DNA from: an uncultured Alphaproteobacteria bacterium
GTDB lineage: Bacteria > Pseudomonadota > Alphaproteobacteria > Thalassobaculales > Thalassobaculaceae
Assembly: GCA_938028645.1 (NCBI GenBank)
Contig: CALIMD010000106.1
Coordinates: 1-13,858, forward strand
Length of the DNA stretch: 13,858 nucleotides
Direction: 5' to 3'
The position numbers and the translations under genes were made by a program. Below, piece by piece: positions 6,782 through 13,858 of this stretch (its first letter is position 1; each line of letters opens with the position of its first letter). The notes beneath the pieces were generated by a model. That model was not told the origin of the DNA. It saw nothing but the letters and a program-made list of their open reading frames with translations, and searched no databases.

Positions 6782-7467
6782 TGGGGCACAAAGTTAATCC
6801 AATCGGCCTTAGGCTTGGTATAAATAGAACGTGGGATTCCAGGTGGTTTGCGGTAAGAAACTATGCCGAGTTGTTGCATCAAGATCTAAAATTACGCGGA
6901 TATCTCCGAAAGCGTCTTCAACAAGCCGGGGTAAGCAGGGTCGTAATTGAACGTCCGGCTAAGAGAGCGCGAGTTACTATTTATACCGCGCGACCTGGTG
7001 TTGTCATAGGGAAGAAAGGTGGTGACATTGAGAAATTGAGGTCAGAGCTTTCGGCGATGACCAACACGGATGTTCATTTAAATATTATTGAAATAAGAAA
7101 ACCCGAGATTGATGCTAATTTGATAGCTGAAAATATAGCCCAGCAGCTTAGTCGTCGAGTGGCATTTAGGCGGGCAATGAAGCGTGCTGTACAATCTGCT
7201 ATGCGTTTAGGTGCATTAGGGATACGGATAAACTGCGCTGGCCGTTTGGGAGGTGCCGAAATAGCTAGAACAGAATGGTATCGTGAAGGACGTGTCCCGT
7301 TACATACGCTCCGTGCTGATATTGATTATGGAGAGTCGACAGCTCAGACAACGTATGGTGCTTGTGGTGTGAAGGTATGGGTTTTTAAAGGCGAAATAAT
7401 GGCCCACGACCCAATGGCTCAAGATAAAAGAATGTCAGAGCAGCAACTAGGTGGTCCACAGCGGTAA
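6781..7467 (+). CDS. rpsC: 30S ribosomal protein S3
   Basis: S3 is a 228-residue protein at the mRNA entry tunnel of the 30S subunit and part of the ribosomal helicase function. It opens MGHKVNPIGLRLGINR, has the type II KH-domain loop GVVIGKKGGDIE (73-84) and the S3 C-terminal domain around RINCAGRLGGAEIARTE. A perfect AGGAGG (6768-6773), seven bases from the ATG, is the strongest ribosome site in the window and lies inside rplV. Isoleucine is ATA in 9 of 17 cases. Confidence 0.99.
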   Translation: MGHKVNPIGLRLGINRTWDSRWFAVRNYAELLHQDLKLRGYLRKRLQQAGVSRVVIERPAKRARVTIYTARPGVVIGKKGGDIEKLRSELSAMTNTDVHLNIIEIRKPEIDANLIAENIAQQLSRRVAFRRAMKRAVQSAMRLGALGIRINCAGRLGGAEIARTEWYREGRVPLHTLRADIDYGESTAQTTYGACGVKVWVFKGEIMAHDPMAQDKRMSEQQLGGPQR

Positions 7468-7495
7468 GCTGTTTAGGTAAAGAGGAAACTGAAAG

Positions 7496-7912
7496 ATGCT
7501 TAGTCCAAAACGAACTAAATTTCGAAAAGCGCATAAAGGCCGTATACACGGTAATGCAAAAGGTGGCACTCAGCTGAATTTTGGATCTTATGGTCTAAAG
7601 GCTTTAACTCCGGCGCGGGTAACCGCCCGTCAAATAGAGGCAGCTCGGCGCGCCATTACTAGGCATATACGGCGAGCTGGCAGGGTATGGATCCGAATAT
7701 TCCCTGACGTTCCGGTCTCCAGTAAACCTGCAGAGGTAAGAATGGGGAAAGGAAAGGGGTCTCCTGAGTTCTGGGTTTGTCGAGTAAAGCCAGGAAGAGT
7801 GATGTTTGAGCTTGAGGGAGTTCCGCGCGACCTAGCTCAACAGGCTTTTACTTTAGCTTCAGCAAAACTACCGGTAGATACGCGTTTTATAACCCGTCTT
7901 GGTGATAATTAG
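7496..7912 (+). CDS. rplP: 50S ribosomal protein L16
   Basis: L16 is a 138-residue late-assembly 50S protein that helps position A- and P-site tRNA acceptor ends. The N-terminal MLSPKRTKFRKAHKGR and the motif EVRMGKGKGSPEFW (80-93) are conserved. R82 aligns with the arginine hydroxylated in E. coli L16 (R81). It lies 28 bases after rpsC with a GAGGA site. Length is normal (136 in E. coli). Confidence 0.98.
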   Translation: MLSPKRTKFRKAHKGRIHGNAKGGTQLNFGSYGLKALTPARVTARQIEAARRAITRHIRRAGRVWIRIFPDVPVSSKPAEVRMGKGKGSPEFWVCRVKPGRVMFELEGVPRDLAQQAFTLASAKLPVDTRFITRLGDN

Positions 7913-7927
7913 GGTAGGAGTTGGAGA

Positions 7928-8134
7928 ATGGCTAAAAAGACTGCTGTTGATTACAGAGCAAAGACTGAAGATGAACTCGAGGCACAGTTAGTTGAGCTGA
8001 GAAAGGAACAGTTTAATCTTCGTTTCCAAGTGGCGAATGGACAGCTCGAGAACACTGCTCGTTTTAGGCAAGTGCGAAGAGATATAGCGAGAACTAAATT
8101 AATTATTTCGGAAAAAAGTCGGGCCGTCGCCTGA
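7928..8134 (+). CDS. rpmC: 50S ribosomal protein L29
   Basis: L29 is a 68-residue two-helix protein next to L23 at the tunnel exit. It has the typical pattern of an acidic first helix (KTEDELEAQLVELRKEQFNL) and a second helix with NTARFRQVRRDIARTKLII. It is a few residues longer than the E. coli protein at the N terminus. AGGAG (7916-7920) gives a clear ribosome site, and the gene starts 15 bases after rplP. Confidence 0.97.
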   Translation: MAKKTAVDYRAKTEDELEAQLVELRKEQFNLRFQVANGQLENTARFRQVRRDIARTKLIISEKSRAVA

Positions 8135-8171
8135 GAAGTAGCCATTTAGTGGCCAAGAGGAGTTAGTCAAA

Positions 8172-8414
8172 ATGCCGAAACGAGAATTACAAGGCATAGT
8201 TGTAAGTGACAAGGCAGATAAAACCGTTGTCGTTAAAGTCGAGCGTCGTATCGTGCATCCAGTGTACAAAAAAATTATTAAACGTTCTAAGCGATTTGCG
8301 GCTCATGACGAAAATAATAAACATAAAATGGGCGAGATCGTTCGAATTCGGGAATGCGCGCCAAGATCGAAAAGAAAAACATGGGAAGTTGTCGATTTAG
8401 CTGTCGCTGAATAA
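8172..8414 (+). CDS. rpsQ: 30S ribosomal protein S17
   Basis: S17 is an 80-residue OB-fold protein that binds 16S rRNA early in 30S assembly. It shows the diagnostic core LQGIVVSDKADKTVVV, HPVYKKIIKRSKRFAAHDE and the C-terminal IRECAPRSKRKTWEVVD. AAGAGGAG (8155-8162) precedes the start by nine bases. It is the last gene of the S10 operon; the 37-base spacer before it and the 22-base one after it hold no promoter that I can support. Confidence 0.98.
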   Translation: MPKRELQGIVVSDKADKTVVVKVERRIVHPVYKKIIKRSKRFAAHDENNKHKMGEIVRIRECAPRSKRKTWEVVDLAVAE

Positions 8415-8436
8415 TAGATAATTAAGGATATTCGAT

Positions 8437-8805
8437 ATGATTCAAATGCAATCAAATCTAGATATTGCGGATAACTCCGGAGCCCGGCGTGTTCAGTGTA
8501 TTAAGGTTCTTGGGGGTTCAAAAAGAAAAGTTGCTGGAGTTGGTGATGTTATAGTTGTCTCTGTTAAGGAAGCTATTCCCAGGGGTCGTGTAAAAAAAGG
8601 CGAAGTTTTAAAGGCTGTTATTGTAAGGACAGCCAAGGAGATAAGACGCGTTGATGGGACGGCAATCCGTTTTGATCGAAATGCAGCAGTTTTGATCAAT
8701 AACCAGAACGAGCCCATCGGTACCCGGATCTTTGGACCTGTTACAAGAGAGCTTCGAGCTAAGCAATTTATGAAAATAGTTTCCCTTGCGCCGGAGGTAC
8801 TTTAG
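8437..8805 (+). CDS. rplN: 50S ribosomal protein L14
   Basis: L14 is a 122-residue 50S protein that contacts 16S rRNA in an intersubunit bridge and is the docking site for the silencing factor RsfS. It opens MIQMQSNLDIADNSGAR and contains GVGDVIVVSVKEAIPRG and the C-terminal FGPVTRELRAKQFMKIVSLA. This is conventionally the first gene of the spc operon, but only 22 bases separate it from rpsQ, with no visible promoter or terminator, so the two operons look fused. Its TAG stop abuts the rplX ATG. Confidence 0.99.
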   Translation: MIQMQSNLDIADNSGARRVQCIKVLGGSKRKVAGVGDVIVVSVKEAIPRGRVKKGEVLKAVIVRTAKEIRRVDGTAIRFDRNAAVLINNQNEPIGTRIFGPVTRELRAKQFMKIVSLAPEVL

Positions 8806-9129
8806 ATGGCCCCAAAAATTAAAATCCGGAAAGGCGATAACGTTATAGTCACTACTGGGAAAGATAGTGGGAAAACTGGAGAGGTATTAGTTGTGTATCC
8901 TAATACCTCAAGAGTACTGGTACGAGGAGTCAATGTTGTAAAACGGCACACTAAACCTAGCCAAACAACTACAGGTGGAATAATGGAACGAGAGGCCTCC
9001 ATTCACGTCTCAAATGTGGCCCATATTGATCCAAAAACGAATAAGGCGTCCAAAGTTGGATATCGGTTTTTAGAGGACGGTCGCAAGGTGCGTTTTGCCA
9101 GAATTTCTGGCGAAGTTATAGACGCGTAG
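8806..9129 (+). CDS. rplX: 50S ribosomal protein L24
   Basis: L24 is a 107-residue 50S assembly-initiator protein that binds the 5' end of 23S rRNA. The KOW motif at the N terminus (KIRKGDNVIVTTGKDSGKTG, 4-23) and the segment RGVNVVKRHTKPSQ identify it. GGAGGT inside the end of rplN provides the ribosome site. The start codon follows the rplN stop with no gap. Confidence 0.98.
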   Translation: MAPKIKIRKGDNVIVTTGKDSGKTGEVLVVYPNTSRVLVRGVNVVKRHTKPSQTTTGGIMEREASIHVSNVAHIDPKTNKASKVGYRFLEDGRKVRFARISGEVIDA

Positions 9130-9149
9130 AACTAATGGAGTAGAAAAAA

Positions 9150-9689
9150 ATGACGCGTTTGAATGATTTATATACACAATCTATTCGCCCTGACCTTATC
9201 AAAGAGGCTGGTTATGCTAATCTTCTCCAAGTTCCTAAATTGGAAAAGATTGTAATTAATATGGGAGTCGGAGAGGCTGTTCAGGACTCAAAAAAAGTTG
9301 CGGCGGCAGTCTCAGAATTGTCATTAATAACTGGACAAAAACCAATCACAACTAAGGCAAAGAAATCGGTTGCTGGTTTTAAGCTTCGGGAGGGCATGGC
9401 AATCGGATGTAAAGTCACACTTCGAAGAGATCGTATGTATGAGTTTTTGGATAGATTGATAACAATAGCTTTGCCTAGGGTGAGAGATTTTAGAGGGTTA
9501 AATCCCAGAAGTTTTGACGGTTATGGGAATTATGCGATGGGATTGAAGGAGCAGATAGTCTTTCCTGAAATTGACTATGATCGTATTGATTCTGTCAGAG
9601 GTATGGATATCATTTTTGTAACATCTGCTAAGACAGATGATGAGGCGCGGGAGCTCTTGCGTCGTTTTAGTTTCCCATTCGAAAAATGA
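9150..9689 (+). CDS. rplE: 50S ribosomal protein L5
   Basis: L5 is a 179-residue protein of the 50S central protuberance that binds 5S rRNA and contacts P-site tRNA. Its length equals that of E. coli L5. Conserved landmarks are NLLQVPKLEKIVINMGVGEA, TGQKPITTKAKKSVAGFKLR and the C-terminal DIIFVTSAKTDDEARELLR with the PF ending. A GGAG site precedes the ATG, 20 bases after rplX. Confidence 0.99.
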   Translation: MTRLNDLYTQSIRPDLIKEAGYANLLQVPKLEKIVINMGVGEAVQDSKKVAAAVSELSLITGQKPITTKAKKSVAGFKLREGMAIGCKVTLRRDRMYEFLDRLITIALPRVRDFRGLNPRSFDGYGNYAMGLKEQIVFPEIDYDRIDSVRGMDIIFVTSAKTDDEARELLRRFSFPFEK

Positions 9690-9708
9690 TTGGGGAAGGA
9701 GAGGGCAA

Positions 9709-10014
9709 ATGGCCAGAAAAAGTTCAATAGAAAAAAACAAGAATAGAGAGAAATTAGTAGCTATGCATTCGGCTAAACGAATGCGCCTTAAAGCTATGAT
9801 TAAAGATAAAGAACTTCCAATCGAAGAAAGATTCAACGCAGGCTTGAAGCTAAGCGAGATGCCAAGAAACGGCGCAAGGATTCGCCTTAGAAATAGATGT
9901 CAGGTTACCGGGCGACCCAGAGGTTATTATAGAAAATTTAAAATGTCACGAATAGCATTACGCGATTTGGGTTCAACTGGGCAAGTACCAGGTCTTGTAA
10001 AATCTAGTTGGTAG
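9709..10014 (+). CDS. rpsN: 30S ribosomal protein S14 (zinc-free form)
   Basis: S14 is a 101-residue protein of the 30S head, matching the long proteobacterial type. The core RNRCQVTGRPRGYYRKF (61-77) carries the only cysteine (C64), so the four-cysteine zinc ribbon of the short Gram-positive form is absent. The frame extends upstream to an ATG at 9637 inside rplE, but AAGGAGAGG just ahead of 9709 and the conserved start MARKS support 9709. It follows rplE by 19 bases and precedes rpsH by 9. Confidence 0.97.
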   Translation: MARKSSIEKNKNREKLVAMHSAKRMRLKAMIKDKELPIEERFNAGLKLSEMPRNGARIRLRNRCQVTGRPRGYYRKFKMSRIALRDLGSTGQVPGLVKSSW

Positions 10015-10023
10015 GAGACAGCA

Positions 10024-10428
10024 ATGACGATGAGCGATCCGCTTGGAGATATGTTAACAAGAATCCGGAATGGTCAGCAGGCGCGGAAGAATGTGGTATC
10101 TTCGCCAGCTTCCCGGATGCGCAGTAATGTTTTGGAAGTCCTGAAAAGGGAGGGCTATATTCGAGGTTTCACTAGTAACTTATCTGAAGAAACACAGAAT
10201 TATTCGCATCTCAATATTGAATTAAAATATTACGAAGGGGAACCAGTCATTCGAGAGATAAAGCGAATATCAAAGCCGGGCCGTCGAGTTTACTCTAAAA
10301 TTAATGAGTTGCCGCGGGTTTTTAATGGGCTTGGTATTTCTATAATCTCAACCCCACAAGGTGTAATGTCAGATAACGAGGCGAGAGCCGCAAATGTTGG
10401 CGGTGAAGTCTTATGTCACGTATTTTAG
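10024..10428 (+). CDS. rpsH: 30S ribosomal protein S8
   Basis: S8 is a 134-residue protein that binds 16S rRNA helix 21. In E. coli it represses the spc operon by binding mRNA near rplE. Conserved features are SDPLGDMLTRIRNG (4-17), the central KRISKPGRR and the C-terminal ISTPQGVMSDNEAR. Two in-frame ATGs (10024 and 10030) are possible. AGGAG at 10013-10017 is six bases from the first, which is preferred. I did not find a convincing mimic of the S8 rRNA site upstream. Confidence 0.98.
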   Translation: MTMSDPLGDMLTRIRNGQQARKNVVSSPASRMRSNVLEVLKREGYIRGFTSNLSEETQNYSHLNIELKYYEGEPVIREIKRISKPGRRVYSKINELPRVFNGLGISIISTPQGVMSDNEARAANVGGEVLCHVF

Positions 10429-10443
10429 GCTGGAGTAGATTGA

Positions 10444-10977
10444 ATGTCGAGAGTAGGTAACAACCCGGTCGCTGTCCCAGACGGCGTTACAGTGGAAATC
10501 ATAGATAGCATCCTGAATGTGAAAGGTAAGTTGGGTCAGCAATCACTCACTATATCCGACGAAGTTCAGGTTACATTAGACGAGAATATAGTTTCCATAT
10601 CACCCAAGTCGAAAACAAAACAATCGCGATCGATGTGGGGTACGACGCGGGCGCGGATAAATAATATGTTAATAGGAGTAAACGAAGGTTTCACGGTTGA
10701 TTTAGAAATAAACGGCGTGGGATACAGGGCTGCGGTAGAAGGACGCGATTTAGTTTTAGCTCTTGGTTACAGCCATCCTGTGCGCTATGCGATACCTGAG
10801 GGTGTCAATATGAAGTGTGAACGTCCAACAGCAATATCTATTCATGGTAGCGACAAACAGCAGGTTGGACAATTAGCTTCAGAGATCAGAGCATATAGGC
10901 CTCCAGAACCTTTTAAAGGCAAAGGAATAAAATATGCACACGAAACAATACGCCGCAAAGAAGGCAAGAAGAAATAG
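10444..10977 (+). CDS. rplF: 50S ribosomal protein L6
   Basis: L6 is a 177-residue protein near the factor-binding site of the 50S subunit, made of two similar alpha/beta domains. It is exactly the length of E. coli L6. It opens MSRVGNNPVAVPDGV and ends with the signature PEPFKGKGIKYAHETIRRK (154-172). A GGAG site precedes the ATG, 15 bases after rpsH. Confidence 0.99.
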   Translation: MSRVGNNPVAVPDGVTVEIIDSILNVKGKLGQQSLTISDEVQVTLDENIVSISPKSKTKQSRSMWGTTRARINNMLIGVNEGFTVDLEINGVGYRAAVEGRDLVLALGYSHPVRYAIPEGVNMKCERPTAISIHGSDKQQVGQLASEIRAYRPPEPFKGKGIKYAHETIRRKEGKKK

Positions 10978-10988
10978 GGGCAAATAGG

Positions 10989-11351
10989 ATGCTTAAAACC
11001 AAAGAACTTTTTTCGAAGCGCGTACAACGCAATAGATCTGCTCTTCGACGGAAGTCTCCTGACAAGGTTCGACTTTCAGTATTTAGATCATCCAAAAATA
11101 TTTATGCGCAACTTATTGATGACTCTCAGGGACTTACTGTGGCTTCCGCGTCGTCATTAGAACGGGATCTGCGTAATTCTTTGAAGACCGGTGCTGATAA
11201 ATCGGCAGCTCAAGCAGTCGGCAAGTTGGTTGCAGAAAGAGCTTTGGAAAAAGGGCTAAACGAGGTCGTTTTTGATCGTGGTGGATATAGATACCATGGT
11301 CGTGTTAAGGCTCTCGCTGATAGTGCACGAGAAGCTGGTCTTAAATTTTAA
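10989..11351 (+). CDS. rplR: 50S ribosomal protein L18
   Basis: L18 is a 120-residue protein that, with L5 and L25, anchors 5S rRNA in the central protuberance. The basic N terminus (KRVQRNRSALRRK) is followed by RLSVFRSSKNIYAQLIDD and the C-terminal FDRGGYRYHGRVKALADSAR, which are diagnostic. It lies 11 bases after rplF. The upstream purines (GGGG, then AGG next to the ATG) make a less regular ribosome site than its neighbours have. Confidence 0.98.
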   Translation: MLKTKELFSKRVQRNRSALRRKSPDKVRLSVFRSSKNIYAQLIDDSQGLTVASASSLERDLRNSLKTGADKSAAQAVGKLVAERALEKGLNEVVFDRGGYRYHGRVKALADSAREAGLKF

Positions 11352-11363
11352 AGGGAGCCTCTA

Positions 11364-11927
11364 ATGGCACGTGGTGAAAGACAAGAACGCAGTAATAGAG
11401 ATCAAAAAGAAGATCCGGAATTAATAGAAAAACTGGTCGGTATAAACCGAGTGGCGAAAGTGGTTAAAGGAGGCAGAAGGTTTGGTTTTGCTGCTCTCGT
11501 TGTCGTTGGTGACGGTCGTGGTCGGGTTGGTCATGGAGCGGGAAAGGCTCGAGAAGTGCCAGAGGCTATCAGAAAAGCTACTGATCAAGCGAAAAGAACG
11601 ATGGTGAGGGTACCATTAAGAGAAGGTAGAACGCTGCACCACGATATGAAAGGCGATTATGGAGCTGGCCATGTAGTACTTCGCTCTGCACCTGCCGGCA
11701 CCGGCGTAATAGCGGGTGGTCCGATGCGTGCAATTTTTGAGTCGTTGGGCGTCCAAGATGTTGTTGCAAAGTCTACGGGATCATCAAACCCTCACAATAT
11801 GATAAAAGCAACTTTCGACGCCTTAACCCGAATAGGCTCTCCACGCGCCGTTGCGGGAAAACGGGGGAAAAAAGTGGCAGAGATTTTTGGACGAAATTCA
11901 AACGACGGCGAGACGTCACGGACCTAG
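11364..11927 (+). CDS. rpsE: 30S ribosomal protein S5
   Basis: S5 is a 187-residue protein at the back of the 30S subunit, involved in decoding fidelity and the mRNA entry channel. The N-terminal dsRBD-like domain shows VVKGGRRFGFAALVVVGDG (33-51) followed by GRVGHGAGKAREVPEAIRKA. The C-terminal domain carries APAGTGVIAGGPMRAIFE and SSNPHNMIKATFDAL. It is longer than the 166-residue E. coli protein at both ends. A GGGAG site precedes it, 12 bases after rplR. Confidence 0.99.
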   Translation: MARGERQERSNRDQKEDPELIEKLVGINRVAKVVKGGRRFGFAALVVVGDGRGRVGHGAGKAREVPEAIRKATDQAKRTMVRVPLREGRTLHHDMKGDYGAGHVVLRSAPAGTGVIAGGPMRAIFESLGVQDVVAKSTGSSNPHNMIKATFDALTRIGSPRAVAGKRGKKVAEIFGRNSNDGETSRT

Positions 11928-11961
11928 GGTTCTAAAGTTATTATCTCAGGTGGAGTAACAA

Positions 11962-12165
11962 ATGAATAAAGTTAAAAAAGGAAACGGTGTTCTTACAATC
12001 ACCCAGATAAAAAGTGCTATTGGAAGAAAACCGGGTCAGAAAGAGACTTTGGTTGGACTAGGCCTGAATAAACTCCATAAGACTAGCACGCTAGAGGACA
12101 CACCGGCAATTCGTGGGATGATTGACAAAGTGAGCCATCTTTTGAAAATTGAAGATAATAAGTAG
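11962..12165 (+). CDS. rpmD: 50S ribosomal protein L30
   Basis: L30 is a 67-residue 50S protein of the short bacterial type. The core ITQIKSAIGRKPGQKETLVG and the conserved GLNKLHKTSTLEDTPAIRGM (53 onwards into the last helix, roughly residues 34-53) identify it. GGTGGAG precedes the start. It lies 34 bases after rpsE and 46 before rplO, the usual place in the spc operon. Confidence 0.96.
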   Translation: MNKVKKGNGVLTITQIKSAIGRKPGQKETLVGLGLNKLHKTSTLEDTPAIRGMIDKVSHLLKIEDNK

Positions 12166-12211
12166 CAACTACTAGATTCGCGATATTAGCCTCTTAGGAG
12201 ACTGTAGGAAA

Positions 12212-12688
12212 ATGAGATTAAACGAGCTTAGAGATAATGATGGCGCCCGAACCGAAAGAAAAAGAGTTGGGCGAGGTGCTGGATCAGGAACTGGAAAAAC
12301 CAGTGGCAAAGGGCATAAAGGACAAAAATCAAGAGCCGGAGCTACAATCAATGGTTTTGAGGGTGGTCAAATGCCAATATACAGGCGGCTTCCAAAAAGA
12401 GGTTTCAAAAATCCATTTAGAAAGCAATATGCGGTGGTAAATTTAGGTGATGTTCAGAAAGCTCTCGAGGACGGGAGGCTTGAAAAGGGTCAGGAATTAG
12501 ATGAAAATATCCTACGCGAGGCAGGCTTAGCCGGCAAAAAAAACCTGAGAATTCGCTTGCTGGCCAAGGGTGACTTCAAATCAAAAATTACGATGAGGGT
12601 GTCGGGAGCATCCAAGTCTGCGTTGTCTGCCGTAGAGAAAGCAGGTGGGGCAGTCATTCTAGAACAGACTACTGACAGTAACAGCTAG
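12212..12688 (+). CDS. rplO: 50S ribosomal protein L15
   Basis: L15 is a 158-residue late-assembly 50S protein. The long basic N-terminal arm (GRGAGSGTGKTSGKGHKGQK, then SRAGATINGFEGGQMPIYRR) threads through 23S rRNA, and the globular C-terminal domain ends in ALSAVEKAGGAVIL. AGGAG (12196-12200) is 11 bases from the ATG, with a closer AGGA (12206-12209), so the ribosome site is slightly irregular. An A8 run at 12536-12543 encodes Lys-Lys-Asn in frame. Confidence 0.98.
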   Translation: MRLNELRDNDGARTERKRVGRGAGSGTGKTSGKGHKGQKSRAGATINGFEGGQMPIYRRLPKRGFKNPFRKQYAVVNLGDVQKALEDGRLEKGQELDENILREAGLAGKKNLRIRLLAKGDFKSKITMRVSGASKSALSAVEKAGGAVILEQTTDSNS

Positions 12689-12698
12689 GATAAAAAGT

Positions 12699-13858
12699 AT
12701 GGCGTCAAGCGCCGAACAATTTGCATCATCCTTTAATTTTGGCGCCTTATCAAAGGCGGCTGATCTTAAGAAACGTATTTGGTTCACCTTAGCGGCGTTA
12801 GTCGTGTATCGGTTGGGAACCTATATTCCTATTCCGGGGATTGATCCAGCGGTACTTAAGGAGATATTTGACCAAAATGCGGGTGGCATCTTGGGTATGT
12901 TTGATATGTTCGCAGGTGGCGCTTTGGGGCGTATGACGATCTTCGCACTTAATATAATGCCTTATATATCTGCGGCTATAATAATGCAGTTAATGACTGC
13001 CGTGTCGCCAAACCTTGATACTTTAAAAAAAGAAGGAGAGGCTGGCCGAAAGAAAATCAATCAATACACTAGGTACTTGACAGTTTTACTCGCGGCTGTC
13101 CAAGCATATGGTATTTCTGTTGGTTTGGAAAATATGGCTAGTGGAGGTGGGGCCGCCGTAGTGAACCCAGGTCTTTTTTTTCGGGCCACGACAGTTATTA
13201 CTCTGGTTGGGGGAACGGTGTTTTTGATGTGGTTGGGGGAACAAATCACTGCTAGAGGAATTGGTAATGGAATTTCATTAATTATCTTTGCGGGTATTGT
13301 AGCCAATTTGCCTCAGGCGCTAGCTGGAACGCTAGAGTTGGGGCGCACAGGAGCTCTTTCGGCGGCTTTCATTGTATTGCTATTGTTAATGGCGATTGCT
13401 GTGATCGCCTTCATAGTATTTATTGAACGATCCCAAAGAAAAATTACAGTTCAGTACCCTAAGCGTCAGATGGGTAATAAGATGACGGGCGGTGAATCTT
13501 CGCATCTTCCATTGAAATTAAATGTATCGGGTGTGATACCGCCTATTTTCGCAAGTTCAATCTTGCTTATGCCCGTCACATTTGCCCAATTCTCGGCTAG
13601 TGGAGGTGGGCCAGAGTGGCTGACAACAGTAAACGCACTTCTTGGGAGAGGGCAGCCTCTCTATCTTGCGGTTTATATTGGACTAATTGTTTTCTTTGCA
13701 TTTTTCTACACGGCTATAGTTTTTAATCCTGTTGAAACAGCGGATAACCTAAAAAAGTATGGTGGATTTGTTCCTGGAATAAGACCAGGAGGTGAAACTG
13801 CTGATTTTTTAGATAAAATAATGTCATTAATTACTTTTCCTGGTTCATTATTTTTAGC
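12699..13858 (+). CDS. secY: Preprotein translocase subunit SecY (3' end beyond window)
   Basis: SecY is the channel-forming subunit of the SecYEG inner-membrane translocon. The window holds 386 full codons of a protein usually near 440 residues, so transmembrane helix 10 and the C-terminal tail are missing. Seen features are transmembrane helix 1 (about 27-47, ending YIPIPG) and the plug region GGILGMFDMFAGGALGRM (62-79). Next come the GIGNGISLIIFAGI signature (187-200), several hydrophobic helices, and the cytoplasmic C5 loop KKYGGFVPGIRPG (352-364). R362 in that loop matches the functionally critical Arg357 of E. coli. The ATG is 10 bases after the rplO stop, and AGGA, overlapping that stop, serves as ribosome site. 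A T8 run at 13174-13181 keeps the frame intact. Confidence 0.98.
   Translation, partial: MASSAEQFASSFNFGALSKAADLKKRIWFTLAALVVYRLGTYIPIPGIDPAVLKEIFDQNAGGILGMFDMFAGGALGRMTIFALNIMPYISAAIIMQLMTAVSPNLDTLKKEGEAGRKKINQYTRYLTVLLAAVQAYGISVGLENMASGGGAAVVNPGLFFRATTVITLVGGTVFLMWLGEQITARGIGNGISLIIFAGIVANLPQALAGTLELGRTGALSAAFIVLLLLMAIAVIAFIVFIERSQRKITVQYPKRQMGNKMTGGESSHLPLKLNVSGVIPPIFASSILLMPVTFAQFSASGGGPEWLTTVNALLGRGQPLYLAVYIGLIVFFAFFYTAIVFNPVETADNLKKYGGFVPGIRPGGETADFLDKIMSLITFPGSLFL

Noticed and set aside
8405..8440. A separate spc promoter between rpsQ and rplN
   Set aside because: The 22-base gap has only a ribosome site (AAGGA). No -35/-10 pair could be supported there or in the end of rpsQ.
9498..9836. 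A 112-codon open frame on the minus strand opposite rplE/rpsN
   Set aside because: It lies wholly opposite two clearly conserved genes, has no ribosome site or recognisable domain, and is a by-product of the coding strand's composition. The same holds for the other antisense frames (for example 4117-4464, 5450-5797, 2017-2268).
12536..12544. A-AAA-AAC slippery heptamer in rplO, and the same at 9732-9738 in rpsN
   Set aside because: Both are in the right phase for -1 slippage, but they encode ordinary Lys-Asn residues in intact conserved proteins, there is no obvious downstream pseudoknot, and A-rich lysine codons are frequent throughout. Chance is the better explanation.
13174..13181. T8 run in secY as a frameshift or phase-variation tract
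   Set aside because: The reading frame is intact across it (Leu-Phe-Phe-Arg), and secY is essential, so phase variation is implausible.

Overview
This window is the front half of a bacterial translation supercluster. Two stable-RNA/rRNA-modification blocks are followed by tuf and then by the complete S10 and spc ribosomal protein operons, breaking off inside secY. The protein sequences look alphaproteobacterial: the EF-Tu sequence, the N-terminally extended L23, the zinc-free 101-residue S14, the L3 that continues into a 'PFPA' tail, and the rlmB/tRNA-Tyr/tRNA-Gly neighbourhood. Base composition looks moderate (roughly 40-45% G+C by eye), and AGA/AGG and ATA codons are common in the ribosomal genes. 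I cannot name a genus. A low-to-medium-GC alphaproteobacterium outside the well-known high-GC groups fits best.

Layout. Positions 1-268 are non-coding and rich in TCACT/AGTGA inverted repeats. A tRNA-Thr(UGU) lies on the minus strand (269-344) with its own probable promoter (377-404). It is followed by rlmB, also on the minus strand (493-1347). A 203-base divergent spacer carries a good sigma70-type promoter (1454-1481) firing rightwards into tRNA-Tyr(GUA), tRNA-Gly(UCC) and tuf. A GC-rich hairpin with a following T tract sits between tRNA-Gly and tuf. From 3166 to the window end, all genes are on the plus strand and almost touch: rpsJ-rplC-rplD-rplW-rplB-rpsS-rplV-rpsC-rplP-rpmC-rpsQ (S10 operon), then rplN-rplX-rplE-rpsN-rpsH-rplF-rplR-rpsE-rpmD-rplO-secY (spc operon, secY incomplete). 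No canonical gene of either operon is missing and none is inserted.

How the genes work together. RlmB methylates 23S rRNA, the tRNAs and EF-Tu feed the ribosome, the 21 ribosomal proteins build both subunits, and SecY is the channel into which ribosome-nascent chain complexes deliver membrane proteins. Close spacing, start/stop overlaps (rplD/rplW, rplV/rpsC) and zero-gap junctions (rplN/rplX) indicate one long, translationally coupled transcription unit.

What stands out. I found no hidden novel system: no mobile element, CRISPR array, defence gene or unexplained ORF. The most informative signal is architectural. A tufB-type front (tRNA-Tyr, tRNA-Gly, tuf) is joined directly to a tufA-type back (rpsJ onwards), with rpsL, rpsG and fusA absent. 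This chimeric arrangement is known from Rickettsia prowazekii, where it was attributed to recombination between duplicate tuf genes. Secondary points are an acidic C-terminal tail on L3, a sharp codon-use contrast between tuf and its ribosomal neighbours, a possible attenuator just before tuf, GCGC discriminators on both tRNA promoters, mismatched stems in tRNA-Thr, and non-ATG starts on rpsS and rlmB.
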